This document shows positions 50,264 to 59,737 of a stretch of DNA of 64,000 nucleotides, in pieces. The DNA comes from Bacteroidota bacterium (GTDB lineage: Bacteria > Bacteroidota > Bacteroidia > Bacteroidales > Lentimicrobiaceae), in NCBI GenBank assembly GCA_023441805.1, contig JAEZNO010000004.1:1-64000 (forward strand), in the 5' to 3' direction. Under the pieces are notes generated by a model. The model was not told the origin of the DNA. It was given only the letters and a program-made list of their open reading frames with translations, and ran no database searches. The translations under genes were made by a program, and so were the position numbers. Within the stretch, counting starts at the first letter, position 1. Every line of letters begins with the position of its first letter.

Positions 50264-52321
50264 TTATACTGCAGAATATCTTCTTTTGAAAAAAGCAAGC
50301 AATATTACTTCTGCTATGAGTGAAATTATTGCAGCTATTACAAATATTTTCCAAATGTTTTTACCTCCTGTATTGTCCTGAATTACTTTATCGAGTGATT
50401 TTGGAGTATTTTCAATAATCCTCAAACCTGTTTTTGCACGTATATCTTCAATTTCCTGTTCAGTGGCAACGTTTAAATCCGACTCATTCCTGTTGTAATT
50501 GAATGCAAGTACTTGTATCTCCTTGTTGTTCGAAATGATTTTGTACAAACCTGCCCTTGTCACCTGATTGTTAGTGAAAATGAAGTTTTGCCCATTGATT
50601 AGTCTGAATTCGGGAATGAATTCAAAATTCCCTTCCATTTCAGCTATTTTCAATACATTATCACTGTGCTTGTATTCTCCTGTTATAGCCACCGGCTTGT
50701 TATTGTCAGTATAATACATCAACGGTGCAATTTGCTCACTCAGGAATGCAATATTCAGCATGGTTGGCACAAATAAGGCATGCCTTACAAAATTACCTGT
50801 TTTATCGTCAAGCGATGTGCTGAAAAGGTATGTAGTCCCGCTCCCAGTTGAATTTACTGTCAATAACGGCTCACCATTTGCCAGCTCGAGTAATGTTTCA
50901 GTTGATGTCGACCCGGTAGGTGAAATCATAAATCTTTCGTTTATAACAGGGTAATCAATATTCTCCATTCTCAATGCTCCCTGTTCAAAAACTTCACTAT
51001 AAAGAGGATGGTTAGTGTTAATTCGACTTAATTTAACCTGACTATTATCTAATCCACTCAACATCCGGGCACCCAATGCAGTAAGTAATGAGTTCTGAGT
51101 TTCTGCCGGCACCTCCAATGAAGGGATATACACCACATGTCCGCCATTTTCGGCAAATTTAGCAACTTCCTGAACCAATCCTGTGCTGAATGTCTTTATG
51201 CCATTCAGGATGATCAATTTATAAGTTGAAAGTGATGAAAAATCTATCTGCCTGACAGTAATGTTGTTAATCCTTATGATTGAATCAACCCTGTATACTG
51301 AGTTTAAGTAAGGATCAGGTTCTTTCTCGTTGATACACAGAATGTTTATCTCAGGTGCTATGTGATAGCTGAAGTAGTATATGTCGTCGTATGTTACAGG
51401 ATAGTCATTGATTTCAATACTTCCTCCAATATAACCTGATTTATTATTTGTGAAAGTGAAACTAATTTCCTTTGATCCTGCAGGGTCAACATCAACGCTT
51501 GCAACTGCACGTTGTACATTGTCAATCATGAGTCGTACGGGTATTTTTTCAAGTCTGGTATCCGAAACATTACTAACGCGAACAAAAAGTGTTGCATGTT
51601 CATTTAGTTGAAGCACCGGGTTGCTGAACCAGCATGTGTCAATGAAAAGATTACTGTTTGATGCAGGCTTTAACGGAATTAAATATCCCTCACCGGCAAC
51701 ACTGTCAGGTACTGACCTTAATATAGTGCTCCGCTGAAAATCACTTATGTAATGTAATATTGAATTTGAGTTTTTATGCTGATTCAGCAGGTCATTTTGT
51801 CGGGCTGTAATCTCACCAAGAGATCGTACTGAAGGTGAGACTTCAATGTCATTGAGCATAGTAATGAACTCATCACGACTAACCAGTCGCTGGTGCCTAC
51901 CTTCGAAATCATTGGTGAGAATCTGAAACTGATCACCCTGTGAATATGCATTAGCAATTTCGCGAGCTTTATCTTTAGCTTCATCCAGTAATGTTCCTCC
52001 GCTGCCCTGAGCTTCCATGCTGAATGAGTTATCAAGAAATACACTAATAATATTCATGTTCTTGAGTGAAACATCCTTCTTTGCTGAAATGAAAGGTTGG
52101 GCAAAAGCCAGCACAATAAATGTAAACGCCAGAATTCGGAAGAGTAAGATTAGTCTGTGTAATAAATTCGACTGTTTCCTGGTCTGTTGCTTCAATTCTC
52201 TAAGGAACTTTACATTGCTGAACCAGACTTTTCTATATCTCCTGAAATTAAACAGATGCACGGCGATTGGGATAATCACTGCTGCTAACCCAAATAAGAT
52301 TAATGGATTTATAAACTGCAT
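50264..52321 (-). CDS. BatA domain-containing membrane protein
   Basis: The 685-residue protein opens with the double-helix BatA/aerotolerance N-terminal region: INPLILFGLAAVIIPIAVHLF, then FLRELKQQTRKQSNLLHRLI and a second membrane helix near 57-77. A von Willebrand-like segment (SVFLDNSFSMEAQGSG, with a D-x-S-x-S-like metal site) follows. A long periplasmic part and a C-terminal membrane helix (about 655-675) complete it. Such proteins are common in Bacteroidota next to Bat/MoxR genes; the role, once linked to aerotolerance, is unsettled. No MoxR neighbour is present here. Confidence 0.9.
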   Translation of the reverse strand: MQFINPLILFGLAAVIIPIAVHLFNFRRYRKVWFSNVKFLRELKQQTRKQSNLLHRLILLFRILAFTFIVLAFAQPFISAKKDVSLKNMNIISVFLDNSFSMEAQGSGGTLLDEAKDKAREIANAYSQGDQFQILTNDFEGRHQRLVSRDEFITMLNDIEVSPSVRSLGEITARQNDLLNQHKNSNSILHYISDFQRSTILRSVPDSVAGEGYLIPLKPASNSNLFIDTCWFSNPVLQLNEHATLFVRVSNVSDTRLEKIPVRLMIDNVQRAVASVDVDPAGSKEISFTFTNNKSGYIGGSIEINDYPVTYDDIYYFSYHIAPEINILCINEKEPDPYLNSVYRVDSIIRINNITVRQIDFSSLSTYKLIILNGIKTFSTGLVQEVAKFAENGGHVVYIPSLEVPAETQNSLLTALGARMLSGLDNSQVKLSRINTNHPLYSEVFEQGALRMENIDYPVINERFMISPTGSTSTETLLELANGEPLLTVNSTGSGTTYLFSTSLDDKTGNFVRHALFVPTMLNIAFLSEQIAPLMYYTDNNKPVAITGEYKHSDNVLKIAEMEGNFEFIPEFRLINGQNFIFTNNQVTRAGLYKIISNNKEIQVLAFNYNRNESDLNVATEQEIEDIRAKTGLRIIENTPKSLDKVIQDNTGGKNIWKIFVIAAIISLIAEVILLAFFKRRYSAV

Positions 52322-52338
52322 CTGTTAATATTTTAAGG

Positions 52339-52347
52339 GCAAAGTTA
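52339..52347 (-). promoter_or_regulatory. Predicted -7 promoter element of the BatA-like gene
   Basis: The minus strand reads TAACTTTGC, an exact TAnnTTTGC match, 18 bases before the ATG at 52321. The nearest CAAA complement of a -33 box is only 12 bases further, so the match is partial. Confidence 0.45.
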
Positions 52348-52425
52348 GTTAATTTGGTTCAAAAGGAGAGAAGCAGAAACAACTGTAATTAGAATACTGT
52401 TCAGTTGTCTGGTAAAATGCCAAAA

Positions 52426-52460
52426 AAAAAGAGGCTGCCTTTTTTAGGCAGCCTCTTTTT
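52426..52460. terminator. Bidirectional terminator downstream of gdhA
   Basis: AAAAAGAGGCTGCC (52426-52439) pairs perfectly with GGCAGCCTCTTTTT (52447-52460). It lies 57 bases after the gdhA stop and before the BatA-like gene. Confidence 0.92.
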
Positions 52461-52516
52461 AGTTATCCAACTTGCATTGGTAAAATGATATTAATCGAAA
52501 TTAATTGCAATTAATA

Positions 52517-53854
52517 TTATATAACACCACAATCAAGCATAGCATTAGCGACTTTCAGGAAGCCTGCAACGTTTGCACCTTTTACATAGTTAATGTAACC
52601 GTCGTTTTGTTTGCCATACTTAACACACTGTTCATGGATGTCTCTCATGATTTGGTGTAAGCGCTGATCAACTTCTTCAGCTGTCCAGCTAAGTTTCATG
52701 GTGTTCTGAGTCATTTCAAGGCCTGAGGTAGCAACACCACCGGCGTTTACAGCTTTACCCGGAGCAAATGGAACCTTTGCATTTTGGAATGCAGAGATAG
52801 CTTCAGGAGTACATGGCATGTTAGCACCTTCAGCAACGTATTTTACGCCATTCTTAACAAGGTTTTCAGCGTCTTGCTTACCTAATTCATTCTGAGTAGC
52901 GCAAGGAATAGCAACGTCGCATTTAACTTCCCATGGGCGTTTTCCTGCGTGGAACTCTGAACCTTTAAATTCAAGAGCGTAAGGAGCAACGATATCCTGA
53001 TTTGAAGCTCTCAGTTCAAGCATGTAGTTAATTTTCTCGCCTGAAATTCCGTCTGGATCATAGATATATCCGTCAGGGCCTGAAATGGTAACAACTTTAG
53101 CACCGAGTTCAGTTGCTTTTGTAACAGCTCCCCATGCAACGTTACCAAAACCTGAAATACAAACGGTCTTACCTTTGAGGGTATCGCCATTCATCTTCAG
53201 CATCTCAGATGTGAAATAAACGGCACCAAAACCTGTAGCTTCAGGGCGAAGAATACTACCACCCCAGTTACGGCCTTTACCTGTTAAAACACCGGTATGC
53301 TCCTGAGCCAGTTTCTTGTACATTCCATAAAGGAATCCTATCTCACGACCACCAACACCTATATCGCCGGCAGGAACGTCAGTTTCAGGACCAATGATGC
53401 GCCATAATTCTAACATGAATGATTGGCAGAAACGCATAACTTCACCACTTGATTTTCCTTTAGGATCGAAATCACTGCCACCTTTGCCACCACCCATTGG
53501 TAATGTTGTAAGACTGTTCTTAAAGATTTGCTCAAAGCCTAAGAACTTAAGGATGCTAAGATTAACGCTCGGGTGGAAACGGAGTCCGCCTTTGTAAGGG
53601 CCGATAGCGTTATTAAACTGAACCCTGTAACCAAGGTTTACATGTACCTTTCCATTGTCATCAACCCAGGGCACTTTAAAGGTTAAGATGCGGTCAGGCT
53701 CAACAATGCGTTCAATGATTCCTGCAGCTTCAAACTGAGGGTTTTCATTGTAAATTTCTTCGATGGATTCAAGAACTTCGTGAACCGCTTGTAAGTACTC
53801 AACTTCACCTGGGTGCTTTTTCTCCAGGTCAGCCATAATTTTTTCCAGTTTCAT
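52517..53854 (-). CDS. gdhA: Glutamate dehydrogenase (NADP type)
   Basis: The 445-residue hexameric enzyme interconverts glutamate with 2-oxoglutarate and ammonia. Substrate and catalytic lysines are Lys88 in GPYKGGLRFH and Lys124 in PMGGGKGGSDFDP. The nucleotide-binding GFGNVAWGAVTKATELGAKVV lies near residue 235. Length and the DVPAGDIGVGGREIG motif fit the hexameric bacterial type, usually NADP-linked; the cofactor is inferred from family. It has a complete predicted promoter and its own terminator, so it is monocistronic. Confidence 0.96.
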   Translation of the reverse strand: MKLEKIMADLEKKHPGEVEYLQAVHEVLESIEEIYNENPQFEAAGIIERIVEPDRILTFKVPWVDDNGKVHVNLGYRVQFNNAIGPYKGGLRFHPSVNLSILKFLGFEQIFKNSLTTLPMGGGKGGSDFDPKGKSSGEVMRFCQSFMLELWRIIGPETDVPAGDIGVGGREIGFLYGMYKKLAQEHTGVLTGKGRNWGGSILRPEATGFGAVYFTSEMLKMNGDTLKGKTVCISGFGNVAWGAVTKATELGAKVVTISGPDGYIYDPDGISGEKINYMLELRASNQDIVAPYALEFKGSEFHAGKRPWEVKCDVAIPCATQNELGKQDAENLVKNGVKYVAEGANMPCTPEAISAFQNAKVPFAPGKAVNAGGVATSGLEMTQNTMKLSWTAEEVDQRLHQIMRDIHEQCVKYGKQNDGYINYVKGANVAGFLKVANAMLDCGVI

Positions 53855-53920
53855 CTCGTAGATGTTTTAGGAGTGATTAATTTATCTGATTGGTTTAATT
53901 ATTGTTATATCAATAACAAG

Positions 53921-53954
53921 GCAAAGTTATCGGATAATATTTGATATTTCCAAA
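53921..53954 (-). promoter_or_regulatory. Predicted complete promoter of gdhA
   Basis: On the minus strand TTTG (complement of 53951-53954), 21 bases, then TAACTTTGC (complement of 53921-53929). This matches the -33 and -7 elements of Bacteroidota. It predicts a leader of about 60 bases. Confidence 0.65.
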
Positions 53955-54020
53955 TGAATTAGAGGTTAAATTTTCTCTCGGTGGCCAAAGCCTTGATAGC
54001 AGTGATTTTGGTAGTTTTTA

Positions 54021-54665
54021 TTATTCCTTTATCGGTATATCATCTTTATAAAGCGTACGACTGACCTCCACTCCATCTTTATTGTATGCAATTTCATAGC
54101 CATTTCGCTTATTGTTTTTATATGGTACCAATAGTCTTACCCGGCCATTGGGATAGTATGCCTTCTGAACACCGGTGCCTTTATCATATTTCCCGTCACC
54201 GACTTTTAACCCCGAAATGTCATAATAAGTCCATGTGCTATCATATTTTCCCATATAATATGATCCTTCAATTCTCACAAGTCCACTCTCATAATATTGC
54301 ACATAGTGGCCGTGAAGGGAGTCTTCTTTGAAATTAACTTCTTCAAGTAACCTTCCCTGAATATCCCACTTGAATGATGGCCCATTCTTTTTGCCATTTT
54401 TATATGTTTCCTGCAGTTCTTTCCTTCCTGAATAAAACCAACGGGTTGAAGTTCCTTCAGGTAGCCCATTTACATAAGTGATCTCGAGTTCTTTTGAACC
54501 ATTGTTGTAAAACCATGTGCTTACGCCGTTTTCCTTTCCATTCTTGAATACCTGACGTGATCTTATCGTTCCGTCAGGGTAGTGGCTTTCCTTTACTTTC
54601 CTGCATGAGGATGTAAGAATTGAGAGAAGTATTATGGTTGTGAACAGGATAGTGTTTCTACTCAT
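54021..54665 (-). CDS. Lipoprotein with YwqK/MORN-like repeats
   Basis: The protein of 214 residues has a lipoprotein signal with lipobox LTSSC. About seven MORN-like repeats of 22-24 residues follow, each around a Y/F-x-N-G-x core (VFKNGKENG, YVNGLPEGTS, YKNGKKNGPS, YKNNKRNGYE). Databases often call such proteins YwqK-family antitoxins; no toxin gene is near, and a surface beta-strand scaffold is more likely. The start at 54665 follows the rlmB stop by 2 bases; an ATG at 54674 would overlap rlmB. Confidence 0.83.
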   Translation of the reverse strand: MSRNTILFTTIILLSILTSSCRKVKESHYPDGTIRSRQVFKNGKENGVSTWFYNNGSKELEITYVNGLPEGTSTRWFYSGRKELQETYKNGKKNGPSFKWDIQGRLLEEVNFKEDSLHGHYVQYYESGLVRIEGSYYMGKYDSTWTYYDISGLKVGDGKYDKGTGVQKAYYPNGRVRLLVPYKNNKRNGYEIAYNKDGVEVSRTLYKDDIPIKE

Positions 54666-54667
54666 AG

Positions 54668-55402
54668 TTAACATGACTGTCTAACGATTTCAAAAAGCAT
54701 AATACCGGCAGCAACTGATACATTAAGCGACGAAACACCACCCTTCATTGGTATTTTGACGATTTCATCACTTCTGTGGAGATATTCACCTGAGATTCCA
54801 TCTTCTTCTGAACCAAGAATCAGTGCCACAGGCCCTGTAAGGTTACATTTAAAATAATCTTTATTGCCGCGTTCTGACACTGCCACAATCTTCAAACCGC
54901 TTGCTTTGAGATATTCAATTGTAGACTTTAAATTCCTGCTTTTATGTACAGGTATAATATTCAGCGCACCGGCTGATGTCTTTATTGCATCAGCGTTTAC
55001 CGGAGCACCACCACGATCAGGGATTATCAGTCCATGAGCACCTGCACAGGCTGCACTTCGTGCAATTGCACCCATATTCCTGACATCAGTTATTCTGTCG
55101 AGGATTACGAAAAGGGGCGTTTCTCCTTTCTCAAAAACCGACATTAAGAGTGTGTCAATTGGTTGATAGCTAATCTCTGAAATATAACATGCCACTCCCT
55201 GGTGGTTCGACCTGATCATCCTGTTTAACTTCTCAACAGGCACATATTGGTAAGGAATTTGAAATTCATTAATCAATTTCCGAAGTTCAGGGATCAATTC
55301 ACCCTTCAATCCGTTTTGAATAAATAATTTATCCACTTCCTTGCCTGCTCTGATTGCTTCAATCACAGGCCGGATGCCATATATGAGGTTATTGTCTTTC
55401 AT
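54668..55402 (-). CDS. rlmB: 23S rRNA 2'-O-ribose methyltransferase, TrmH/RlmB family
   Basis: The 244-residue SPOUT enzyme has an N-terminal substrate-binding domain (IYGIRPVIEAIRAG) and the C-terminal knot motifs DRITDVRNMGAIARSAACAGAHGLI, LILGSEEDGIS and KIPMKGGVSSLNVSVAAGI. RlmB methylates G2251 of 23S rRNA; other TrmH relatives differ in target, so the exact nucleotide is inferred. The frame is open to 55468, but a -7 promoter box at 55421-55429 lies inside that extension, so I start at the ATG at 55402. The lipoprotein gene follows immediately. Confidence 0.93.
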   Translation of the reverse strand: MKDNNLIYGIRPVIEAIRAGKEVDKLFIQNGLKGELIPELRKLINEFQIPYQYVPVEKLNRMIRSNHQGVACYISEISYQPIDTLLMSVFEKGETPLFVILDRITDVRNMGAIARSAACAGAHGLIIPDRGGAPVNADAIKTSAGALNIIPVHKSRNLKSTIEYLKASGLKIVAVSERGNKDYFKCNLTGPVALILGSEEDGISGEYLHRSDEIVKIPMKGGVSSLNVSVAAGIMLFEIVRQSC

Positions 55403-55420
55403 CAGGTTCTTTATTAAGTT

Positions 55421-55429
55421 GCAAAAATA
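55421..55429 (-). promoter_or_regulatory. Predicted -7 promoter element of rlmB
   Basis: The minus strand reads TATTTTTGC, matching TAnnTTTGC, 18 bases before the ATG at 55402. Confidence 0.5.
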
Positions 55430-55486
55430 CGATTTCTTATTCATGAAGGATTGTTGAAACCTAAACACGTTCAGCTACAAATTGCC

Positions 55487-55494
55487 TACATTTG
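55487..55494 (+). promoter_or_regulatory. Predicted -7 promoter element of the helicase-nuclease gene
   Basis: TACATTTG matches TAnnTTTG and ends 10 bases before the ATG at 55505. It lies inside the longer open frame that begins at a TTG at 55451, so it favours the ATG start. Confidence 0.5.
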
Positions 55495-55504
55495 TGCTTT
55501 TGAT

Positions 55505-58500
55505 ATGGGCTCGTTTGTTGTATATAAGTCATCTGCGGGATCAGGGAAAACTCATACTCTGATGGTCGAGTATCTTAGCCTTGCGCTTAAGTATGTCACA
55601 TCTTATACCCACATTTTAGCCATTACTTTTACCAACAAGGCTGCAAACGAGATAAAACAGCGCATACTCGAGAGTCTGAATGATATTGCAGGGGCAGAAC
55701 CGGGTAACCTTAAAGGTAAGCTTCACGACCTGATCAGCACTTTATCGAAGAACACAGGTTTAACTGAAGCACAGATTATTTCAAATGCCTCAAAGGTACT
55801 CTCTTCAATACTGCATCATTATAGTGACTTTGCCGTTTCAACTATCGATAGTTTCATGCATCGCGTGATTCGCTCCTTTGCATTCGATCTTAAGCTGTCA
55901 ATGAGTTTTGAAGTTGAACTGGATGTGGCAAATTTGATCAATGCTGCTGTTGATGAATTAATCAGTAAAACAGGGCATGATCCCGAGCTTACTGAATTAC
56001 TCAGAAATTATGTTGTGCGACAAGCTGAAAATGATGAGAATTGGGACATCAGGGAGGATCTTCGCAAAACAGCATCGGCACTCTTTAAAGAGAAAATGCT
56101 TGGACTGATTCCGGCACTCGAAAAGAGATCATTTACCGAAGCTGATTATAAAGCAATACACTCTGCCTGCAGTTTGATGAAGAATCAAATTAAAGGACTT
56201 GGGAATGAAGCACTTTCCCTGATTGATTCATTAGGATTCTCACCTGAAGATTTTGTCTATGCAAACAGCGGAGTGGGTAACTTTTTCAAAAAGGCTGCCC
56301 GTGGTGTGTATGCCGATTATGGTGAACGTGTGAGAAATGCTGCCGAGTGCAATGTATGGTTCAAGAAAGGTTCGCCACTTTACAATGTTATAGCCGGACA
56401 TGAAGATAAATTAAGCAGTATCATTAAAAAAGTATGTAAAGTACAGACTGATCTTAAATTTCTTGAGATCATTCGAAACAATTTCCACACAACGCTCCTC
56501 ATGAAGAAAATAAATGATGAGCTTGAATTTATAAGGAAACAGAGGAATATTGTTCCGATTAATGACTTCAATACTCTCATTGCAAATGTTGTAAAAGAAC
56601 AACCGGTTCCGTTCATATACCTGAGGGCGGGGGAGAAGTTCCGCCATTTTATGATTGATGAGTTTCAGGATACTTCTCAGATGCAATGGGAAAACTTCCT
56701 GCCACTGATTGAAAATTCACTTTCTGACTCAAAACTTTCGTTGATAGTTGGTGATGGCAAGCAGGCTATTTACAGATTTAAAAATGGTGATGCCGAGCAG
56801 TTTGTTAGTTTGCCGGGTTTAAGAAATAGTCAATTGAGTCCATATACCCTGGGGCGTGAGAATCTGTTAAGAAGCCAGTATGATGAGAGGTTTCTTGATC
56901 GCAACTTCCGCTCTCGTGAAGAGATTGTGAATTTTAATAACGACTTCTTTACATTTGCTGCTCCTCTGTTTGTTCCTGAGTTTGCTCATTTCTATCCTGA
57001 AAAAGAGGTAAAACAAAAGTCAAGGCCCGATAATGCAGGTGGCCTGGTTCAGGTTGATTTCGTGCCATCCGATAGTGTCATTTCTCAAATACAGGAAATT
57101 ATCAATAAAGTCATAACCGATGGTTATATGCCCGGCGATATTGCCATACTTACCCGGGTAAATAAAGATGCGGTTTCTATTGCATCTGCTTTACAAAATG
57201 CCGGCATAATGGTTGTTTCGTCTGAATCATTGCTTCTTTCAGCTTCCCCGGAAGTTAATTTCCTGTTGTTGTGGATCCGGCTATTAGCTAACAGTGAGGA
57301 TAGTATTGCTATTCAGGGTATTATTCAATATTTAATTCTGAATAAGAAAAATGAATGTGAAATAAGTAATACGGCAATTCCTGACAGAAATTATCTGAAT
57401 CGTATCCTTGAGGAGTTAAATATTGCTATCAATACCGGGTATTTTGACCATCTGTCGTTCTACGATTCTGTTGAATATCTGGTTAGATGTTTTGATTTAT
57501 ACAATACAAATCCTGTTTATATCAGGTTTTTCCTTGATGAAGTCCTCATGTTTACTCAAAAGAAAAGTTCTGGTGCCATCGGTTTCATTGAACACTGGGA
57601 TCTTAATAGTGAAAAGCTTTCAGTAAGCATTCCAAAAAACAAAGATGCCGTTCAGATCTTAACTGTACACAAGTCTAAAGGTCTTGATTTCCCTGTTGTT
57701 ATTTATGCCTACCCCGATCAGAAAAGGGATATCTATGATCTTACCTGGAGCGAGTTGAAAATCAAGGTTCCCGACAGTGATGGTGTTAATGAGATGGAGC
57801 TTCCACTCGTATACAAGTACAGCCCTGATCATAAAGGAACACCTCTTGAGAGCGAATTTGAGGCTGAGAAGGCTAAAATGAACCTTGACAAGTTCAATTT
57901 GTACTATGTTGCCTTTACCAGGGCATCTGAACGTTTGTACATTGTGCTTGAAGAAGCAGGTAAATCAGTTGACAAGCCCGCTAGGCTCAATGAACTGATG
58001 CAAGTATATTTTGATCAGCATCAAATGCCACATGTTTATGGAACCGGAAGCAGGATAAAAGGGTGGTATACAGCAACTGAGACTACCGGACCACTTCAAT
58101 TGGAAGGTAACACGATAAGTACTATTTATAAAACTGCCGACTGGCATCAGAAACTGATCATTTCAAAGAGATCACCACAGGATTGGGGCCTTGATGAAGA
58201 ATTCTCATGGTTATCCAAAATCGAATATGGGAAGCTTGTTCATCGGATATTTTCGAATGCAAGCAGATTAGATGACTTGAAGCCTGCCATTGAGAAAGCG
58301 TTTGATACACTTACAGATCCCGATGGAAGTTTAAAAAATAAACTGTTATCAGTGGTCGATAAGATAATCACCTTACCTGAAGCGAATACACTATTTGGTG
58401 GAGGAACCGTTATCAGAGAGCAGGAGATAATTACTCCTGAGGGTACAACCTATCGTCCAGACAGGGTTGTTCTATCGGAGAATGTCACGTATGTGATTGA

Positions 58501-58666
58501 TTTTAAAACAGGCAGGCAAAGTGATAAGCATCATGACCAGGTTATGTGTTATCTTAAACTAATTGAAAAGATGGGATACCCTGAGCCATGTGGTTACATA
58601 TTTTATATTGGTGAAGATGTGAAAGCGGTTAAGGTTTTAACTGCTCAGGAGAGACTGACATTATGA
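55505..58666 (+). CDS. UvrD/RecB-like helicase-nuclease (AddA type)
   Basis: The 1053-residue protein is a superfamily 1 helicase with a C-terminal PD-(D/E)XK nuclease, as in AddA/RecB, which process double-strand DNA breaks. Helicase motifs in order are SSAGSGKTHTL, FMIDEFQDTSQMQW, LIVGDGKQAIYRFKNGD, LDRNFRSREEIV, TVHKSKGLDFPVVIY and YYVAFTRASERLYIV. The nuclease motif is YRPDRVV then VIDFKTGRQSDKH near the end. An AddB partner is not adjacent. The ATG at 55505 starts MGSFVVYKSSAGSGK; a TTG at 55451 is possible but less likely. It overlaps mnmH by 4 bases, so the two are coupled. Confidence 0.92.
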   Translation: MGSFVVYKSSAGSGKTHTLMVEYLSLALKYVTSYTHILAITFTNKAANEIKQRILESLNDIAGAEPGNLKGKLHDLISTLSKNTGLTEAQIISNASKVLSSILHHYSDFAVSTIDSFMHRVIRSFAFDLKLSMSFEVELDVANLINAAVDELISKTGHDPELTELLRNYVVRQAENDENWDIREDLRKTASALFKEKMLGLIPALEKRSFTEADYKAIHSACSLMKNQIKGLGNEALSLIDSLGFSPEDFVYANSGVGNFFKKAARGVYADYGERVRNAAECNVWFKKGSPLYNVIAGHEDKLSSIIKKVCKVQTDLKFLEIIRNNFHTTLLMKKINDELEFIRKQRNIVPINDFNTLIANVVKEQPVPFIYLRAGEKFRHFMIDEFQDTSQMQWENFLPLIENSLSDSKLSLIVGDGKQAIYRFKNGDAEQFVSLPGLRNSQLSPYTLGRENLLRSQYDERFLDRNFRSREEIVNFNNDFFTFAAPLFVPEFAHFYPEKEVKQKSRPDNAGGLVQVDFVPSDSVISQIQEIINKVITDGYMPGDIAILTRVNKDAVSIASALQNAGIMVVSSESLLLSASPEVNFLLLWIRLLANSEDSIAIQGIIQYLILNKKNECEISNTAIPDRNYLNRILEELNIAINTGYFDHLSFYDSVEYLVRCFDLYNTNPVYIRFFLDEVLMFTQKKSSGAIGFIEHWDLNSEKLSVSIPKNKDAVQILTVHKSKGLDFPVVIYAYPDQKRDIYDLTWSELKIKVPDSDGVNEMELPLVYKYSPDHKGTPLESEFEAEKAKMNLDKFNLYYVAFTRASERLYIVLEEAGKSVDKPARLNELMQVYFDQHQMPHVYGTGSRIKGWYTATETTGPLQLEGNTISTIYKTADWHQKLIISKRSPQDWGLDEEFSWLSKIEYGKLVHRIFSNASRLDDLKPAIEKAFDTLTDPDGSLKNKLLSVVDKIITLPEANTLFGGGTVIREQEIITPEGTTYRPDRVVLSENVTYVIDFKTGRQSDKHHDQVMCYLKLIEKMGYPEPCGYIFYIGEDVKAVKVLTAQERLTL

Positions 58667-59688
58667 GGACTATAGAGTTTTCGAAATTTTATGATTATAA
58701 AGGCGTTCCTGTAATCGATGTCAGGACACCTGCTGAGTATAAAATCGGTCATATACCCGGTGCTGTAAATATCCCAATTTTTAGTGATGAAGAGCGTGCT
58801 CTGGTTGGAACCAGATATCATCAGGCCGGTAGTGATGCAGGGTTTCTATTGGGACTTGAATTAGTTGGTCCTAAGCTGGCTTCGTTTGTCAAAAAGCTTA
58901 ATGCAATTACATCAGTACACGGACCTGTAATAGTATACTGCTGGAGAGGTGGAATGCGAAGCAATTCAATGGGTTGGCTCTTTGAACAAGCCGGTCATGA
59001 GGTTATTATCATAAAGGGAGGTTACAAAGCATATCGCAGCTATATAAGAGAACAGTTGTGCAATGGTTGGGACTACAGGATTATAGGTGGTTTAACAGGT
59101 TCAGGTAAAACTGACACTATTAACCATCTGGCACAAATGGGCGAGCAGGTGGTCGATCTGGAGTCTTTGGCTTCGCATAAAGGATCGGTTTTTGGACATA
59201 TGGGACAACCTGAACAGCCTCACAATGAAGAATTTGAAAATAATCTTTGGGAATTAATAAGGAACTTTGATCCTTCAAGGCCAATTTTCCTTGAAGACGA
59301 AAGCCGCTCAATAGGTAAAGTCAGTTTGCCTGAGCCTTTCCATATTCGTATGCAAAGTTGTCCACTCTATCTGCTGGAGGTGAATTTTGATGACAGAGTT
59401 GCACGGCTGGTTAAAGAATATGGCTGTTTCCCAAAAGAAGAGATTATTGAAAACATTCAAAAGATAAGTCGGTATCTGGGTAGTGAAAATTGCAATAATG
59501 CAATCAGGATGCTACGTGAAGATAATCTTGCCGGTACTGCCGCTCTTTTACTCAAATATTACGATAAGAAATATCGCGAATCAATAGTTGCTTTTGGTAA
59601 GAGGGAGATGATTGTCATTAACGGCAGCAGTAGTGACGGACTTCACAATGCTAAGCTTATTAGGGCAATTACTGAAAAAGTATCTTAA
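58663..59688 (+). CDS. mnmH: tRNA 2-selenouridine synthase
   Basis: The 341-residue protein (MnmH/SelU/YbbB) replaces sulfur by selenium at the wobble 2-thiouridine of tRNAs, using selenophosphate. The N-terminal rhodanese domain has the catalytic Cys93 in VYCWRGGMRS. A P-loop domain (GGLTGSGKTDTI, about 141-152) follows, with EDESRSIGKVSLPEPF downstream, a signature of the family. Length is close to the E. coli enzyme. It overlaps the helicase gene by 4 bases and is followed after 49 bases by the fused cysteine desulfurase-SelD gene that should supply its selenophosphate. Confidence 0.95.
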   Translation: MRTIEFSKFYDYKGVPVIDVRTPAEYKIGHIPGAVNIPIFSDEERALVGTRYHQAGSDAGFLLGLELVGPKLASFVKKLNAITSVHGPVIVYCWRGGMRSNSMGWLFEQAGHEVIIIKGGYKAYRSYIREQLCNGWDYRIIGGLTGSGKTDTINHLAQMGEQVVDLESLASHKGSVFGHMGQPEQPHNEEFENNLWELIRNFDPSRPIFLEDESRSIGKVSLPEPFHIRMQSCPLYLLEVNFDDRVARLVKEYGCFPKEEIIENIQKISRYLGSENCNNAIRMLREDNLAGTAALLLKYYDKKYRESIVAFGKREMIVINGSSSDGLHNAKLIRAITEKVS

Positions 59689-59737
59689 ACAAATCAGCCT
59701 GAGAAGGGTAATTCTATATAATTCCAAGTAAGTAGTA

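Noticed and set aside
53985..54000. AAAGCCTTGAT shared with the 38048-38074 hairpin
   Set aside because: An 11-base match without the inverted partner; likely chance.
54021..54665. Toxin-antitoxin system at the YwqK-like gene
   Set aside because: No toxin gene is adjacent; the protein is a lipoprotein with MORN-like repeats.
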